From the NCBI RefSeq assembly GCF_014982745.1, contig NZ_JADCKA010000002.1, positions 62,001 to 126,000 on the forward strand: a stretch of DNA of 64,000 bases. The letters are read 5' to 3'. The notes under the pieces were generated by a model that worked only from the letters and a program-made list of their open reading frames with translations, made no database searches and was not told the origin of the DNA. Both the position numbers and the translations under genes were made by a program. This document shows, one piece after another, positions 35,997 through 45,075 of the stretch (its first letter is position 1; each line of letters begins with the position of its first letter). This DNA comes from Gallibacter intestinalis. Lineage in GTDB: Bacteria; Bacillota; Clostridia; Peptostreptococcales; Anaerovoracaceae.

Positions 35997-38900
35997 TTAC
36001 TCGATTGTAGCTACAAGCTCGTTAGCCTTAACCTGCTGTCCTTCTTTAACGCAGATCTTGGATACCTTACCTGCCATGGAAGCCAGAATATTAGTTTCCA
36101 TCTTCATGGCTTCTATAACGGCAATCGGCTGCTGTTCTTCAACCTCGTCACCTTCTTCTACAAGGATTCTGAGAATGTTTCCAGGAATTGGAGCACCGAT
36201 TTCTGCAGGATCGTTTTCATCGGCATAAGCGATTACATTACCTGCTATTGCAGCAGAACCATCTTTATCGTGGATTCTTACTGCACTTCTTGTGCCGTTA
36301 ACTTCAAATGTTACATACTTGTATCCTTCTTCGTCTGTCTTGCTTGCATCTACAAGGCTAATAACAAGAACCTTACCTTCTGCAATTTTAACCTCGCAAG
36401 TTTCACCTTCGGACAGACCATGGAAGAAGATATCAGAGCCCATGTATCTGAATGTATCTCCACTGTTAACTGCTGCAACATAGTCTTCGTATACCTTTGG
36501 ATACATAGCGTATGCCAGAAGTTCTTTTTCTGTTCCTTCAACGCCCAGATCTTCAACAAGATGCTTTTTGATAGCGTCGAAATCTTCAGGTTCAAGCAGT
36601 TCACCAGGTCTGCATGTGATAGGCTCTTTATCCTTAAGAACTATCTTCTGCAGTTCCTTAGGGAATCCACCCTTAGGCTGACCCATCATACCTTCAAAGA
36701 AGGAAACTATTGAGTCAGGATAATCCAGATTTGCTCCCTTTTCCATGATATTTTCAGGAGTCAGACCGTTCTGTACCATAAAGATAGCCATGTCTCCAAC
36801 TGCCTTTGAGGAAGGTGTTACCTTAACTATATCACCAAGCATTTTGTTAACAGCCTTATACATTTCCTTAACTTCCTTAAGCTTATGTCCAAGACCGAAG
36901 CTTTCTACCTGAGCCTTCAGGTTGGAGTACTGTCCGCCAGGAATTTCGTATGTGTATATTTCAGTTGTGGAAGCCATAAAGTCGGATTCGAACTGATGAT
37001 ATACAGGTCTTACTGCTGTCCAGTAGTTTGCAATATCCTGGATTTCCTCTGTCTTGATCTTTGATTCTCTATCTGTATTTTCAACTGCCGCAACAACGGA
37101 GTTAAGGTTTGGCTGAGAAGTCAGACCGGACATGGAGGAAATAGCTGCATCCACTACGTCAACACCTGCTGTTGCTGCCATCAGAATAGCTGCAACACCG
37201 TTACCTGTTGTGTCGTGAGTATGGAAGTGGATTGGCACGCTTACTTCATTCTTAAGAGCTGTAATAAGCTTCTTAGCTGCCATAGGTTTGCACAGACCAG
37301 ACATATCCTTAATGCCGATCATGTGTGTGCCTCTTCTTTCCAGCTCCTTAGCCATTTCTACATAGTATTTAAGATTATACTTTTCTCTGCTGTCATCAAG
37401 AATATCTCCTGTGTAGCAGAGGCATGCTTCTGCTACCTTACCCTGATTGAGAACTTCATCAAGGGCAACTTCCATACCTTCAATCCAGTTCAGAGAGTCA
37501 AATATTCTGAATACATCGATTCCGGAGGCTGCACTTTCCTTAACAAATCTTCTGATTACATTGTCTGGATAGTTCTTATAACCTACGGCATTTGCTCCTC
37601 TGATAAGCATCTGGAAAAGTACGTTAGGAATATGATATCTGAGTGTAGCCAGTCTTTCCCATGGGTCTTCCTTAAGGAATCTGTATGCAGTATCAAATGT
37701 TGCTCCGCCCCACATTTCCAGTGAGAACAGGTCCTTTTCGTATTTAGCGATGGCAGGAGCAATCTTTTCCATATCCACAGTTCTTACTCTTGTTGCCATC
37801 AGTGACTGCTGAGCATCTCTGAGAGTTGTATCTGTAAAGAGAAGTTCTTTCTGGTTCATTACCCAGTCAGCAAGTCCCTTAGGTCCCTTTTCATCAAGTA
37901 TCTGCTTTGTACCCTTAAGTTTTTCGATTTCGCTATGCTTGATTTTAGGGAATACAGGAATGTCAAATTCAGGCTTGATACCCTTGTTACCGTTTACAAA
38001 CTGTTCTCCCAGGTAGTTAAGAACCTTAAGCTGCTTATCTGTACCCACCTGGATGTTAAACAGTTCAGGATGATTTGCGATGAATGTAGTATCGCATTTT
38101 CCGTACTGGAATTCAGGGTTTCTGAGTACATTTATCAAGAATGCAATGTTTGTCTTAACACCCTTAATATGTGTTTCTGTAAGTGCTCTTGCCGCCTTTC
38201 TTACAGCACCTTCCCATGTTCTTGCGAAAGCAGTAATCTTAACAAGTAAGCTGTCATAATATGGAGAAATTACGGCACCTGTAAATCCGTTTCCACCATC
38301 AAGTCTGATACCGAAGCCTGCAGGGCTCTTGTATTCTTCAATAACACCTGTATCAGGGGCAAAGCCGTTAACAGGGTCTTCAGTTGTAATACGGCACTGG
38401 ATTGCATGTCCGTTTACTTTAATATCATCCTGACTCTTAATGTCGATTTTATCGCTATCAAGGGAATATCCTTCAGCAATAAGAATCTGAGACTGAACAA
38501 TATCTATACCTGTTACCATTTCGGTAACTGTATGTTCTACCTGAATTCTCGGATTCATTTCGATGAAGTAATGATTTCCGTCTTTATCAACAAGGAATTC
38601 AACTGTTCCGGCACTTCTGTAGTTTACAGCACCGGCAATTTTAAGAGCATCGGCACAAATTTTCTGTCTCTGCTCATCTGTAATGGAAAGAGCTGGTGTA
38701 AATTCGATTACCTTCTGATGTCTTCTCTGTACAGAGCAGTCTCTTTCATAGAGATGAACAAGGTTACCGTATTTGTCTCCCAGAACCTGTACTTCGATAT
38801 GCTTAGGTCTTTCTACATATTTTTCAATGAAGACATCGTCAATACCGAAGGCTTTTTTTGCTTCACTCTTTGCGCTGATGAATTCCTGTACTAGGTCTTC

Positions 38901-39440
38901 TTCTTTTCTTACAATTCTCATGCCTCTGCCGCCGCCGCCGGCTGCAGCTTTAAGCATTACAGGAAATCCGCACATTTTTGCGATTTCCAAAGCTTCCTCT
39001 TCGGACTGAATTGCTTTTTCTACACCAGGAATAATAGGAACTCCTGCTTCCTTGGCAACAATCTTTGACTGAATCTTGTCACCTACTCTACCCATCATTT
39101 CGCTGGTAGGTCCGATAAATTCTATACCCGCATCTTCACAGGCCTTAGCAAATTCCTGGTTTTCTGAAAGAAGACCATAGCCTGGATGGATAGCGTCGAT
39201 ACCTTTAGCCTTAGCCAGCTCAATGATTTCGTCGATGGCAAGATACGCGTCTACAGGGGATTTGCCCTTACCAATCTGGTATGATTCGTCAGCCTTTGTT
39301 CTAAAAAGAGTGTTTCTATCCTCTTCAGAATAAATGGCAACGGATCTGATGCCCATCTCCTTGCAGGCACGGAATATCCTTATGGCGATTTCGCCTCTGT
39401 TCGCAACAAGGATACGCTTGAATTTTTTAATGTCGCTCAT
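35997..39440 (-). CDS. pyc: Pyruvate carboxylase
   Basis: Biotin enzyme converting pyruvate, HCO3- and ATP to oxaloacetate, 1147 aa, full length and single-chain. Domains in order: biotin carboxylase/ATP-grasp (KILVANRGEIAIR-like RILVANRGEIAIRIF, AAAGGGGRGMRIV), carboxyltransferase TIM barrel (LFTDTTLRDAQQSLMATRVRT, FEMWGGATFD-like LEMWGGATFDTA), and C-terminal biotin carrier with VIEAMKMETN. The ATG at 39440 (MSDIKKF) follows AAAGGAAAAG and is favoured over the one at 39455. It gives anaplerosis toward C4 acids, which could feed the succinate/4-hydroxybutyrate branch. Confidence 0.98.
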   Translation of the reverse strand: MSDIKKFKRILVANRGEIAIRIFRACKEMGIRSVAIYSEEDRNTLFRTKADESYQIGKGKSPVDAYLAIDEIIELAKAKGIDAIHPGYGLLSENQEFAKACEDAGIEFIGPTSEMMGRVGDKIQSKIVAKEAGVPIIPGVEKAIQSEEEALEIAKMCGFPVMLKAAAGGGGRGMRIVRKEEDLVQEFISAKSEAKKAFGIDDVFIEKYVERPKHIEVQVLGDKYGNLVHLYERDCSVQRRHQKVIEFTPALSITDEQRQKICADALKIAGAVNYRSAGTVEFLVDKDGNHYFIEMNPRIQVEHTVTEMVTGIDIVQSQILIAEGYSLDSDKIDIKSQDDIKVNGHAIQCRITTEDPVNGFAPDTGVIEEYKSPAGFGIRLDGGNGFTGAVISPYYDSLLVKITAFARTWEGAVRKAARALTETHIKGVKTNIAFLINVLRNPEFQYGKCDTTFIANHPELFNIQVGTDKQLKVLNYLGEQFVNGNKGIKPEFDIPVFPKIKHSEIEKLKGTKQILDEKGPKGLADWVMNQKELLFTDTTLRDAQQSLMATRVRTVDMEKIAPAIAKYEKDLFSLEMWGGATFDTAYRFLKEDPWERLATLRYHIPNVLFQMLIRGANAVGYKNYPDNVIRRFVKESAASGIDVFRIFDSLNWIEGMEVALDEVLNQGKVAEACLCYTGDILDDSREKYNLKYYVEMAKELERRGTHMIGIKDMSGLCKPMAAKKLITALKNEVSVPIHFHTHDTTGNGVAAILMAATAGVDVVDAAISSMSGLTSQPNLNSVVAAVENTDRESKIKTEEIQDIANYWTAVRPVYHQFESDFMASTTEIYTYEIPGGQYSNLKAQVESFGLGHKLKEVKEMYKAVNKMLGDIVKVTPSSKAVGDMAIFMVQNGLTPENIMEKGANLDYPDSIVSFFEGMMGQPKGGFPKELQKIVLKDKEPITCRPGELLEPEDFDAIKKHLVEDLGVEGTEKELLAYAMYPKVYEDYVAAVNSGDTFRYMGSDIFFHGLSEGETCEVKIAEGKVLVISLVDASKTDEEGYKYVTFEVNGTRSAVRIHDKDGSAAIAGNVIAYADENDPAEIGAPIPGNILRILVEEGDEVEEQQPIAVIEAMKMETNILASMAGKVSKICVKEGQQVKANELVATIE

Positions 39441-39481
39441 TTCTTTTCCTTTCATAAAAACTTACGATATAACTTTTACTG

Positions 39482-39745
39482 TTATCTGTTGTTTTTCGCT
39501 ATATTATTAATCATATCCCATTTGGACATGATATAATCAAAACCTTCTGGACGGTGAGGTAACAAACAGTTACTACAATCCTTTGTACCGTCATCAAGAT
39601 ACCCAAAATCACCGCCGCATTTACTGCCCAAAGGATAAAGTGGACAGTAGCAAAACATACAGTTGAAGTTTTCCTCATCATCAGTAGCATGACAAGGGAA
39701 ATACTCGCAATCCGTATTTTTATAAAATTTGAAACAGTTATCCAT
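39482..39745 (-). CDS. Cysteine-rich small domain protein
   Basis: An 87-aa protein with nine Cys, starting MDNCFKFYKNTDCEYFPCHA and containing FNCMFCYCPLYPLGSKCGG and DCSNCLLPHRPEGFDYI. It fits the cysteine-rich small domain family (zinc-binding or metal cluster, function unknown). The ATG at 39745 overlaps the typA stop by 8 bp and uses the ribosome site in the last typA codons; an in-frame TTG upstream is less likely. It sits between typA and pyc in what seems one operon. Confidence 0.82.
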   Translation of the reverse strand: MDNCFKFYKNTDCEYFPCHATDDEENFNCMFCYCPLYPLGSKCGGDFGYLDDGTKDCSNCLLPHRPEGFDYIMSKWDMINNIAKNNR

Positions 39746-41612
39746 TGTTTCTGTTCCTTCTTCTGTCAAGCTCTTTAAGATATTTTTTTCTCAATCTTAT
39801 ATCGTCAGGAACAACCTCTACAAGCTCATCGCTGTTTATGAACTCCAGTGCTTCTTCTAATGTAAATACTGTAGGTGGAGCCAGTTTAACAGCTTCGTCA
39901 TTACCGGCGGCTCTCATATTTGTAGCCTTTTTAGCCTTGCACGGATTGACTACCATATCATCACTTCTTGAGTTCATTCCTATTATCATTCCCTCATAGA
40001 CTTCCGTTCCCGGCTCTATGAAGAGCTTAACTCTTTCGCTTATATTAGCAAGAGCATAAGGTGTTGCAACTCCCTGCTCCTGTGCTATACCAACGCCGTT
40101 GGTTCTCTGAGGAATCTCACCTTTATAAGGTTCGAAGTCGCTGAAATGTCTTACCATGGTGCCTTCGCCTCTGGTGTCATTTATAAACTCGGATCTATAA
40201 CCCAAAAGCCCTCTTGTAGGTACCATATATTCCAGATGAGTATAACCATTTTCGCTAGTCATCTGTGTCATCATGCCTTTTCTGACATTGAGCTTAGAGA
40301 TTACACTTCCAGAATACTCATCTGGAACGGAAATAATAACCTCTTCCACAGGCTCAAGCTTTTCGCCATTTGGACCTTTTTTCATGATTACCTCAGGCTT
40401 CGATACTGCCAATTCGTAGCCTTCTCTCCTCATATTTTCAATAAGAATTGAAAGATGCAATTCTCCTCTACCTGAAACCTTGAAGCTGTCTGTAGAATCC
40501 GTTTCCTCAACCTTGAGTCCAACATTGACTTCCAGCTCTTTTTCAAGTCTTTCCTTGATATTTCTTGTGGTTACATATTTTCCCACTCTTCCAGCAAATG
40601 GTGAATTGTTAACCATAAAGTTCATGGAAAGTGTAGGCTCTTCTATGTGAATCATATCCATAGGCTGCGGATTATTCATATCCGTAACCGTTTCACCTAT
40701 GGAAATATCGGATATACCGGAGATAACTACGATATCTCCACATTCTGCCTCTTTAACAGGCATCCTTTTTAGACCTCTGTATACAAAGACCTGATTTATC
40801 TTTTTCTGAGTTAGGCTGTCGTTACCTCTGGCAACGCCTACCGTCTGTCCTTCTTTAAGAGTTCCCTGAGTAATTCTGCCTATTCCAAGCCTTCCGATAT
40901 AGTCATCATATGCAAGGGAAGAAATCTGCAGCTGAAGCGGCTCATCCCTTAAATCAGGATATGGTTCACAGTGTTTAATTATCGTATCAAAGAGAGGCTT
41001 TATATTTCTACCGTCCTCTCCTCCGGTATTTTTATTTATCTTATGACCGTTTTCCTCTACTTTAACGTCCTTAACATCTTCAGGGTCGTAAACTACTATC
41101 CCCTGTCTTGCGATACCGTAAAGAATCGGAAAATCCAGCTGCTTATCATTCGCTTCAAGATCCATAAACAGCTCATACACCTCATCAACCACTTCATCTA
41201 TGCGGGCATCCTTTTTGTCTATCTTGTTTATTAAAAGTATAGGATTTAAACCCTGCTCAAGGGATTTCTGAAGCACAAATCTTGTCTGAGGCATTGGACC
41301 TTCGCTGCTATCCACAAGTAGTATTACCGTGTCAACGGTTTTAATTATTCTCTCAACTTCTGAACTAAAATCAGCGTGTCCCGGCGTGTCAACAATGTTT
41401 ATTTTAACATCGTCATGCATCACCGAACAATTCTTTGAATATATTGTTATACCCCTTTCACGCTCTATATCATCGCTGTCCATAACGCATTCAACAACCT
41501 CTTCGTTATCACGGAATACACCGCTCTGATTAAGAAATGCGTCTACTAAGGTGGATTTACCTGCGTCTACGTGGGCTATAACTGCTATGTTAATTATCTT
41601 TTGTCTGCTCAT
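39738..41612 (-). CDS. typA: Ribosome-associated GTPase TypA/BipA
   Basis: Translational GTPase of 624 aa linked to ribosome assembly and stress adaptation. G motifs are AHVDAGKSTLVDAFL, RERGITIYSKN, DTPGHADFSSEVER and NKIDKKDAR. The TypA-specific C-terminal segments are present (RGLLGYRSEFINDTRGEGTM and PLGVA-like SERVKLFIEPGTEVYEGMIIG). Length is normal. It has an extended -10 promoter upstream with a palindrome at the predicted transcript start and heads the typA-Cys-rich-pyc-dnaE-pfkA series. Confidence 0.97.
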   Translation of the reverse strand: MSRQKIINIAVIAHVDAGKSTLVDAFLNQSGVFRDNEEVVECVMDSDDIERERGITIYSKNCSVMHDDVKINIVDTPGHADFSSEVERIIKTVDTVILLVDSSEGPMPQTRFVLQKSLEQGLNPILLINKIDKKDARIDEVVDEVYELFMDLEANDKQLDFPILYGIARQGIVVYDPEDVKDVKVEENGHKINKNTGGEDGRNIKPLFDTIIKHCEPYPDLRDEPLQLQISSLAYDDYIGRLGIGRITQGTLKEGQTVGVARGNDSLTQKKINQVFVYRGLKRMPVKEAECGDIVVISGISDISIGETVTDMNNPQPMDMIHIEEPTLSMNFMVNNSPFAGRVGKYVTTRNIKERLEKELEVNVGLKVEETDSTDSFKVSGRGELHLSILIENMRREGYELAVSKPEVIMKKGPNGEKLEPVEEVIISVPDEYSGSVISKLNVRKGMMTQMTSENGYTHLEYMVPTRGLLGYRSEFINDTRGEGTMVRHFSDFEPYKGEIPQRTNGVGIAQEQGVATPYALANISERVKLFIEPGTEVYEGMIIGMNSRSDDMVVNPCKAKKATNMRAAGNDEAVKLAPPTVFTLEEALEFINSDELVEVVPDDIRLRKKYLKELDRRRNRNNG

Positions 41613-41647
41613 CTAAGTATGCGTTTACCTCTTTCTTACATATATAT

Positions 41648-41673
41648 ATCGTTGTTACACAACGATGATTATA
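41648..41673 (-). promoter_or_regulatory. typA promoter with palindrome at the transcription start
   Basis: Minus strand TGGTATAAT extended -10 (TATAAT at 41673-41668) without a clear -35. Immediately downstream lies the palindrome ATCGTTGT-TAC-ACAACGAT (41648-41666), placed to be an operator or a 5'-end mRNA hairpin. Confidence 0.65.
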
Positions 41674-41722
41674 CCATAAATAGCGCCGCTATCATATACG
41701 GAAATGGTAAAAAATACTCATT

Positions 41723-42346
41723 TTACTGAAAATTGTATTTTTTTACGTACATTTTAAATTCTTCCCATGCATCTGGGTTTTCCATAAAATATTTCGGACA
41801 TTTCTTACCGGTTATATCCCCATGCCTGATTACATTTGTCCTTGAAATGCCAAAGGTATCACAAAGCCAAGCAGTAAGCCTTACAGTTGAGTTGTATGAA
41901 GTCAAAGTAAATTCACCAGTGCTATCCGGATGGCATACCTCTATGCTAATCGTATCGTCATTTCTCGTGTTAGATGCCACAGACTGCATATATAGTGGCA
42001 CACATTGTATGATTTCCCCATCAAGGCCCACAACAAAATGAGAATTAACTTGAGTTGTATCCTGAGCAAAGTAGTCTCTATTTGCCTTTGCTGTAGAGCT
42101 CGGATTTGCTGTGTAATGTATTACAATGTCGTTTACCCTTCTTAGATTTCTTTGAGAAGGATCTGCCTCATAAATTAAATCCTGAGTTACCCAACTTGGA
42201 ATTTCATCTTGAGTCACTGTGCTCTGATGATAAAATTTCATATATCCAAAGGCAAGAACAACTATAAGTACTACTGCCATTACAAATGTCTTTTTTCGCA
42301 TTCTTTTGCGATGTATCTTATTTTTTCTTCTGTCATGTCTGCCCAT
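41723..42346 (-). CDS. N-acetylmuramoyl-L-alanine amidase (Amidase_2), membrane-anchored
   Basis: Cell-wall hydrolase of 207 aa. It has a basic N-terminal tail (RRKNKIHRKRMRKK) and one hydrophobic helix at about residues 20-35 (signal anchor). The amidase_2/PGRP domain has zinc ligands in IVIHYTAN and the C-terminal VIRHGDITGKKCPKYF, which matches the HxDxxGKxCP signature. Metal site and catalytic residues look intact. The ATG at 42346 has no ribosome site; see the promoter entry for a possible leaderless transcript. No phage genes surround it. Confidence 0.92.
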   Translation of the reverse strand: MGRHDRRKNKIHRKRMRKKTFVMAVVLIVVLAFGYMKFYHQSTVTQDEIPSWVTQDLIYEADPSQRNLRRVNDIVIHYTANPSSTAKANRDYFAQDTTQVNSHFVVGLDGEIIQCVPLYMQSVASNTRNDDTISIEVCHPDSTGEFTLTSYNSTVRLTAWLCDTFGISRTNVIRHGDITGKKCPKYFMENPDAWEEFKMYVKKYNFQ

Positions 42347-42352
42347 ATTATT

Positions 42353-42361
42353 ATTTTACCA
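42353..42361 (-). promoter_or_regulatory. Extended -10 placing transcription start at the amidase ATG
   Basis: Minus strand TGGTAAAAT (TAAAAT at 42358-42353) ends about seven bases before the ATG at 42346. No Shine-Dalgarno lies between, so a leaderless mRNA is predicted. There is no good -35. Confidence 0.5.
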
Positions 42362-42451
42362 TATAAGCACCACAATCGTTATTACAATTATGTTATACTT
42401 ATACCCACAGAACACATAAAGACGCATAATATCATACAGAAAGGAAATCCA

Positions 42452-43591
42452 ATGATTGATCTGTTAAAGGATATATTTGATAATGATATACTTGTAAAGC
42501 TGGTTCTCAGCGCACCTCGAAGAAAAAGTCAGGAGGTTAAACGAATAGTTATAAGGCCTGTGATTATCGGCACTGGAATGATGTATCAGGCAGAGCTTCA
42601 TTTTGTAAACAAGGTAACCCATATAAATATGAGTTCTTTTGAAGCTGCAGACTTCACTTTTGACAGCGTGAATTCTGACTTTAAACAGGTAAATATATTT
42701 ACTACGGAAAATGATATTCAAATTCTGGCCAATAAGCCTGCTTCTCCGAGAATAACTAAAAAGAAGCCTTCTATGACACGTGAAGTGCTTACTCATAATA
42801 AAGAAAAGCAATATCTAATTTCCGAAGGAAAACCTTGCGACTTTCTGATAAAATTGGGAGTTATGGATGAGTCCGGAAAGGTTTTTCCAAAGCATTACAG
42901 CAAGTTCAGACAGATTAACCGGTTTCTTGAAATCGTTGATGACAGCGTAGATATATTTGATAGCAGCAAAACACTTAAAATTATAGATTTCGGCTGCGGT
43001 AAATCCTACCTCACCTTTGCACTTTACTATTATTTTAAAATTTTAAAAGGCAGAAAGGTTCAAATAACAGGACTTGATTTAAAAAAGAATGTTATTGACC
43101 TTTGTAACAATATATCAAATGAGTTAAATTACGATGAATTAAAATTTGAACTTGGCGATATTGCCGATTACAAAGACAGCGGATGCGATATGGTTGTTAC
43201 CCTTCATGCCTGTGATACTGCAACCGATTACGCATTGATTAACGCAGTAAACTGGAACAGCAAACTGATACTTTCTGTTCCATGCTGCCAACACGAACTT
43301 TTTAAACAGGTTAAAAACAAAACTCTCGATCCTATGCTAAAGCACGGAATTATAAAGGACAAATTCACAGAGCTTATTACTGACGGTTTAAGAGGCCTTA
43401 AGCTTGAATCCAAAGGTTATGATGTTTCAATGATAGAATTTACTAGCCTTGAACACACCTCCAAAAACATTATGATAAAAGCCGTGAAAAATGATAAAAA
43501 GACCACTGCTAAAATGCAAAAGGCTCAAGATGAGTATGAACGAATGAAAAAGGAATTTAATTTAAAGCCTTGTATCGATAATCTAAAATAA
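42452..43591 (+). CDS. SAM-dependent methyltransferase (Methyltransf_32/METTL25-like)
   Basis: A 379-aa protein with a poorly conserved N-terminal third and a Rossmann methyltransferase domain from about residue 165. The SAM loop is IIDFGCGKSYLTFALYYYF, the acidic loop is TGLDLKKNV, and the post-I signature VVTLHACDTATDYAL with LSVPCCQHEL is typical of the Methyltransf_32 group, many of which act on RNA. The substrate is unknown. The ATG at 42452 follows AGAAAGGA and is favoured over upstream in-frame codons that overlap the divergent amidase gene. Confidence 0.87.
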   Translation: MIDLLKDIFDNDILVKLVLSAPRRKSQEVKRIVIRPVIIGTGMMYQAELHFVNKVTHINMSSFEAADFTFDSVNSDFKQVNIFTTENDIQILANKPASPRITKKKPSMTREVLTHNKEKQYLISEGKPCDFLIKLGVMDESGKVFPKHYSKFRQINRFLEIVDDSVDIFDSSKTLKIIDFGCGKSYLTFALYYYFKILKGRKVQITGLDLKKNVIDLCNNISNELNYDELKFELGDIADYKDSGCDMVVTLHACDTATDYALINAVNWNSKLILSVPCCQHELFKQVKNKTLDPMLKHGIIKDKFTELITDGLRGLKLESKGYDVSMIEFTSLEHTSKNIMIKAVKNDKKTTAKMQKAQDEYERMKKEFNLKPCIDNLK

Positions 43592-43594
43592 AGT

Positions 43595-43637
43595 AAAGGA
43601 CATCAGGTTGCGTTAAAGCAACATGATGTCCTTTTAA
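43595..43637. terminator. Bidirectional intrinsic terminator
   Basis: Long stem AAAGGACATCA-G-GTTGC / GCAAC-A-TGATGTCCTTT with a 6-base loop, between convergent methyltransferase and MFS genes. Confidence 0.9.
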
Positions 43638-43667
43638 ATTCATATTATTTTTATACTAATCTGATTC

Positions 43668-44882
43668 CTATGGTCTTCTGATAAATATAGATGCAACAGT
43701 TGCAACGATTACAGTTCCAAGCATAAGCATAAATGTGCTCATGTAAGAGCCGCTTGCATCATAAAGTGCACCTGCAATTGTACTTCCGAAGGAAGCTATC
43801 AAAAGATTTAAGTTAATTATAGGATAGTTTACCGGATAATGAGTTGTACCGTAAAATCCGCTGGCAAAAGCTGAGTTTGTAGGAGTAACTCCGCCGTATG
43901 CAAAGCCGCTGACACAGAATGCAATTATAATCATTATAAAGCTGTGTGAAGTAAGCGCAAAGATCAAAAGTCCTACTGCAACAAAGAAAATAATGTCAAA
44001 GAGGAACATTGTCGCTCTTCTGCCGATTATGTCAAAGAGTGCTCCGCAGATAACACGTCCGATGCCGTTAAGTATAGATATAAGTCCTACAACTGTAGCA
44101 ACTGTACTTGCTGAAGCTTGTGGATTGATTTCAGCAACTACTCCGCTGGCCTGAGAAATAAGTATAAGACCTGCAGCAGAAAGAGTTGTAGCCCATACGA
44201 TATAAAGCCAGAAAGAAGCTCTCTTAAGCATCTGTCCAGGACCAATGTCTATACCCTCTTCCTTCTTAGCCTTGGATTCCTTTTTCACAGGAGCCGGTGC
44301 CTTGTAGTCAGCGCCAGGAGCCTTAATAATTAGAGCTCCTAAAACCATAACAACTATAAGAATTATACCGAAGATAAAGAATGAATTTCTCCAAGCATCA
44401 ATTCCCTCACCTGATGGTGTAAAGGCCTGATAAACCTTACCGATGATAAAACTTCCGAATCCAAATCCCATCAGCAGAATACCTGAAATAAGACCAGGCT
44501 TATCAGCAAACCACTTGTTAAGGCAGCTCATTATTCCGTTGTAAACAAAGCCGGAACCAAATCCTGCAAGTATACCGTAACCGATGTAAAGCATTGCTAA
44601 ACTGTCAGTTCTTGAAGAAATCAAGAAGCCTGCACATAAAAAGATTCCGCTGAGAATCATGTTCATCTTTACATTGACTTTCTTTGCAAGAAGTCCGCCG
44701 CAAAGTCCGCCGATGCAGAAAAATGACATACAGATTGTAAATGTTAGAGAAATCTGTGACTGTGTCCAGTCAGTAAAGAACGCCGAAATAGGCGAAGCAA
44801 GTACGCTCCATGCGTAAATCAATCCTGCAAACAGCATTATGATTGTACCCACGCCCGCGTAAAGCCAACGTTTGTTTTCCAT
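43668..44882 (-). CDS. MFS transporter, oxalate/formate antiporter (OFA) type
   Basis: Twelve-helix major facilitator, 404 aa, beginning MENKRWLYAGVGTIIMLFAGLIYAWSVLASPI, the OFA-family first helix. GFGSGFVYNGIMSCLNKWFADKPGLISGILLMGFG (in parts) and GRVICGALFDIIGRRATM follow. A charged loop rich in Lys (VKKESKAKKEEG) separates the two halves. OFA members exchange small carboxylates; the substrate here is not determinable. The ATG at 44882 follows GGAGG. Its upstream region carries a 9-bp palindrome. Confidence 0.88.
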   Translation of the reverse strand: MENKRWLYAGVGTIIMLFAGLIYAWSVLASPISAFFTDWTQSQISLTFTICMSFFCIGGLCGGLLAKKVNVKMNMILSGIFLCAGFLISSRTDSLAMLYIGYGILAGFGSGFVYNGIMSCLNKWFADKPGLISGILLMGFGFGSFIIGKVYQAFTPSGEGIDAWRNSFFIFGIILIVVMVLGALIIKAPGADYKAPAPVKKESKAKKEEGIDIGPGQMLKRASFWLYIVWATTLSAAGLILISQASGVVAEINPQASASTVATVVGLISILNGIGRVICGALFDIIGRRATMFLFDIIFFVAVGLLIFALTSHSFIMIIIAFCVSGFAYGGVTPTNSAFASGFYGTTHYPVNYPIINLNLLIASFGSTIAGALYDASGSYMSTFMLMLGTVIVATVASIFIRRP

Positions 44883-44938
44883 AAATAAACCTCCGTAATA
44901 TAAATGTATAGTCTGTATAAAACCTTTTTTAATGACTC

Positions 44939-44962
44939 TATTGTATCTAATTCGATACAATA
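44939..44962 (-). promoter_or_regulatory. Palindromic operator candidate upstream of the MFS gene
   Basis: TATTGTATC-TAATTC-GATACAATA, perfect 9-bp arms, 57 bp before the MFS start. The right half supplies a TACAAT that could act as -10 on the minus strand, so a bound dimer would block it. The regulator is unknown. Confidence 0.6.
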
Positions 44963-44999
44963 CTTTCTAATTTTACCATAGCGGACATGTTTATATCAA

Positions 45000-45028
45000 T
45001 TGAAAAATCTCATTTTTTATGATAGATT
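45000..45028 (+). promoter_or_regulatory. Candidate promoter of nhaC
   Basis: TTGAAA (45000-45005), 17-bp spacer, TAGATT (45023-45028); the -10 is imperfect. Confidence 0.5.
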
Positions 45029-45075
45029 ATTTTTAATATGATTTTAACAGTTCTTAATTAAGGAGAATGCTAGCA

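Noticed and set aside
36270-38894. Several 100-170 codon frames on the plus strand opposite pyc
   Set aside because: Shadows of a strongly biased coding strand; no family resemblance and no starts with ribosome sites.
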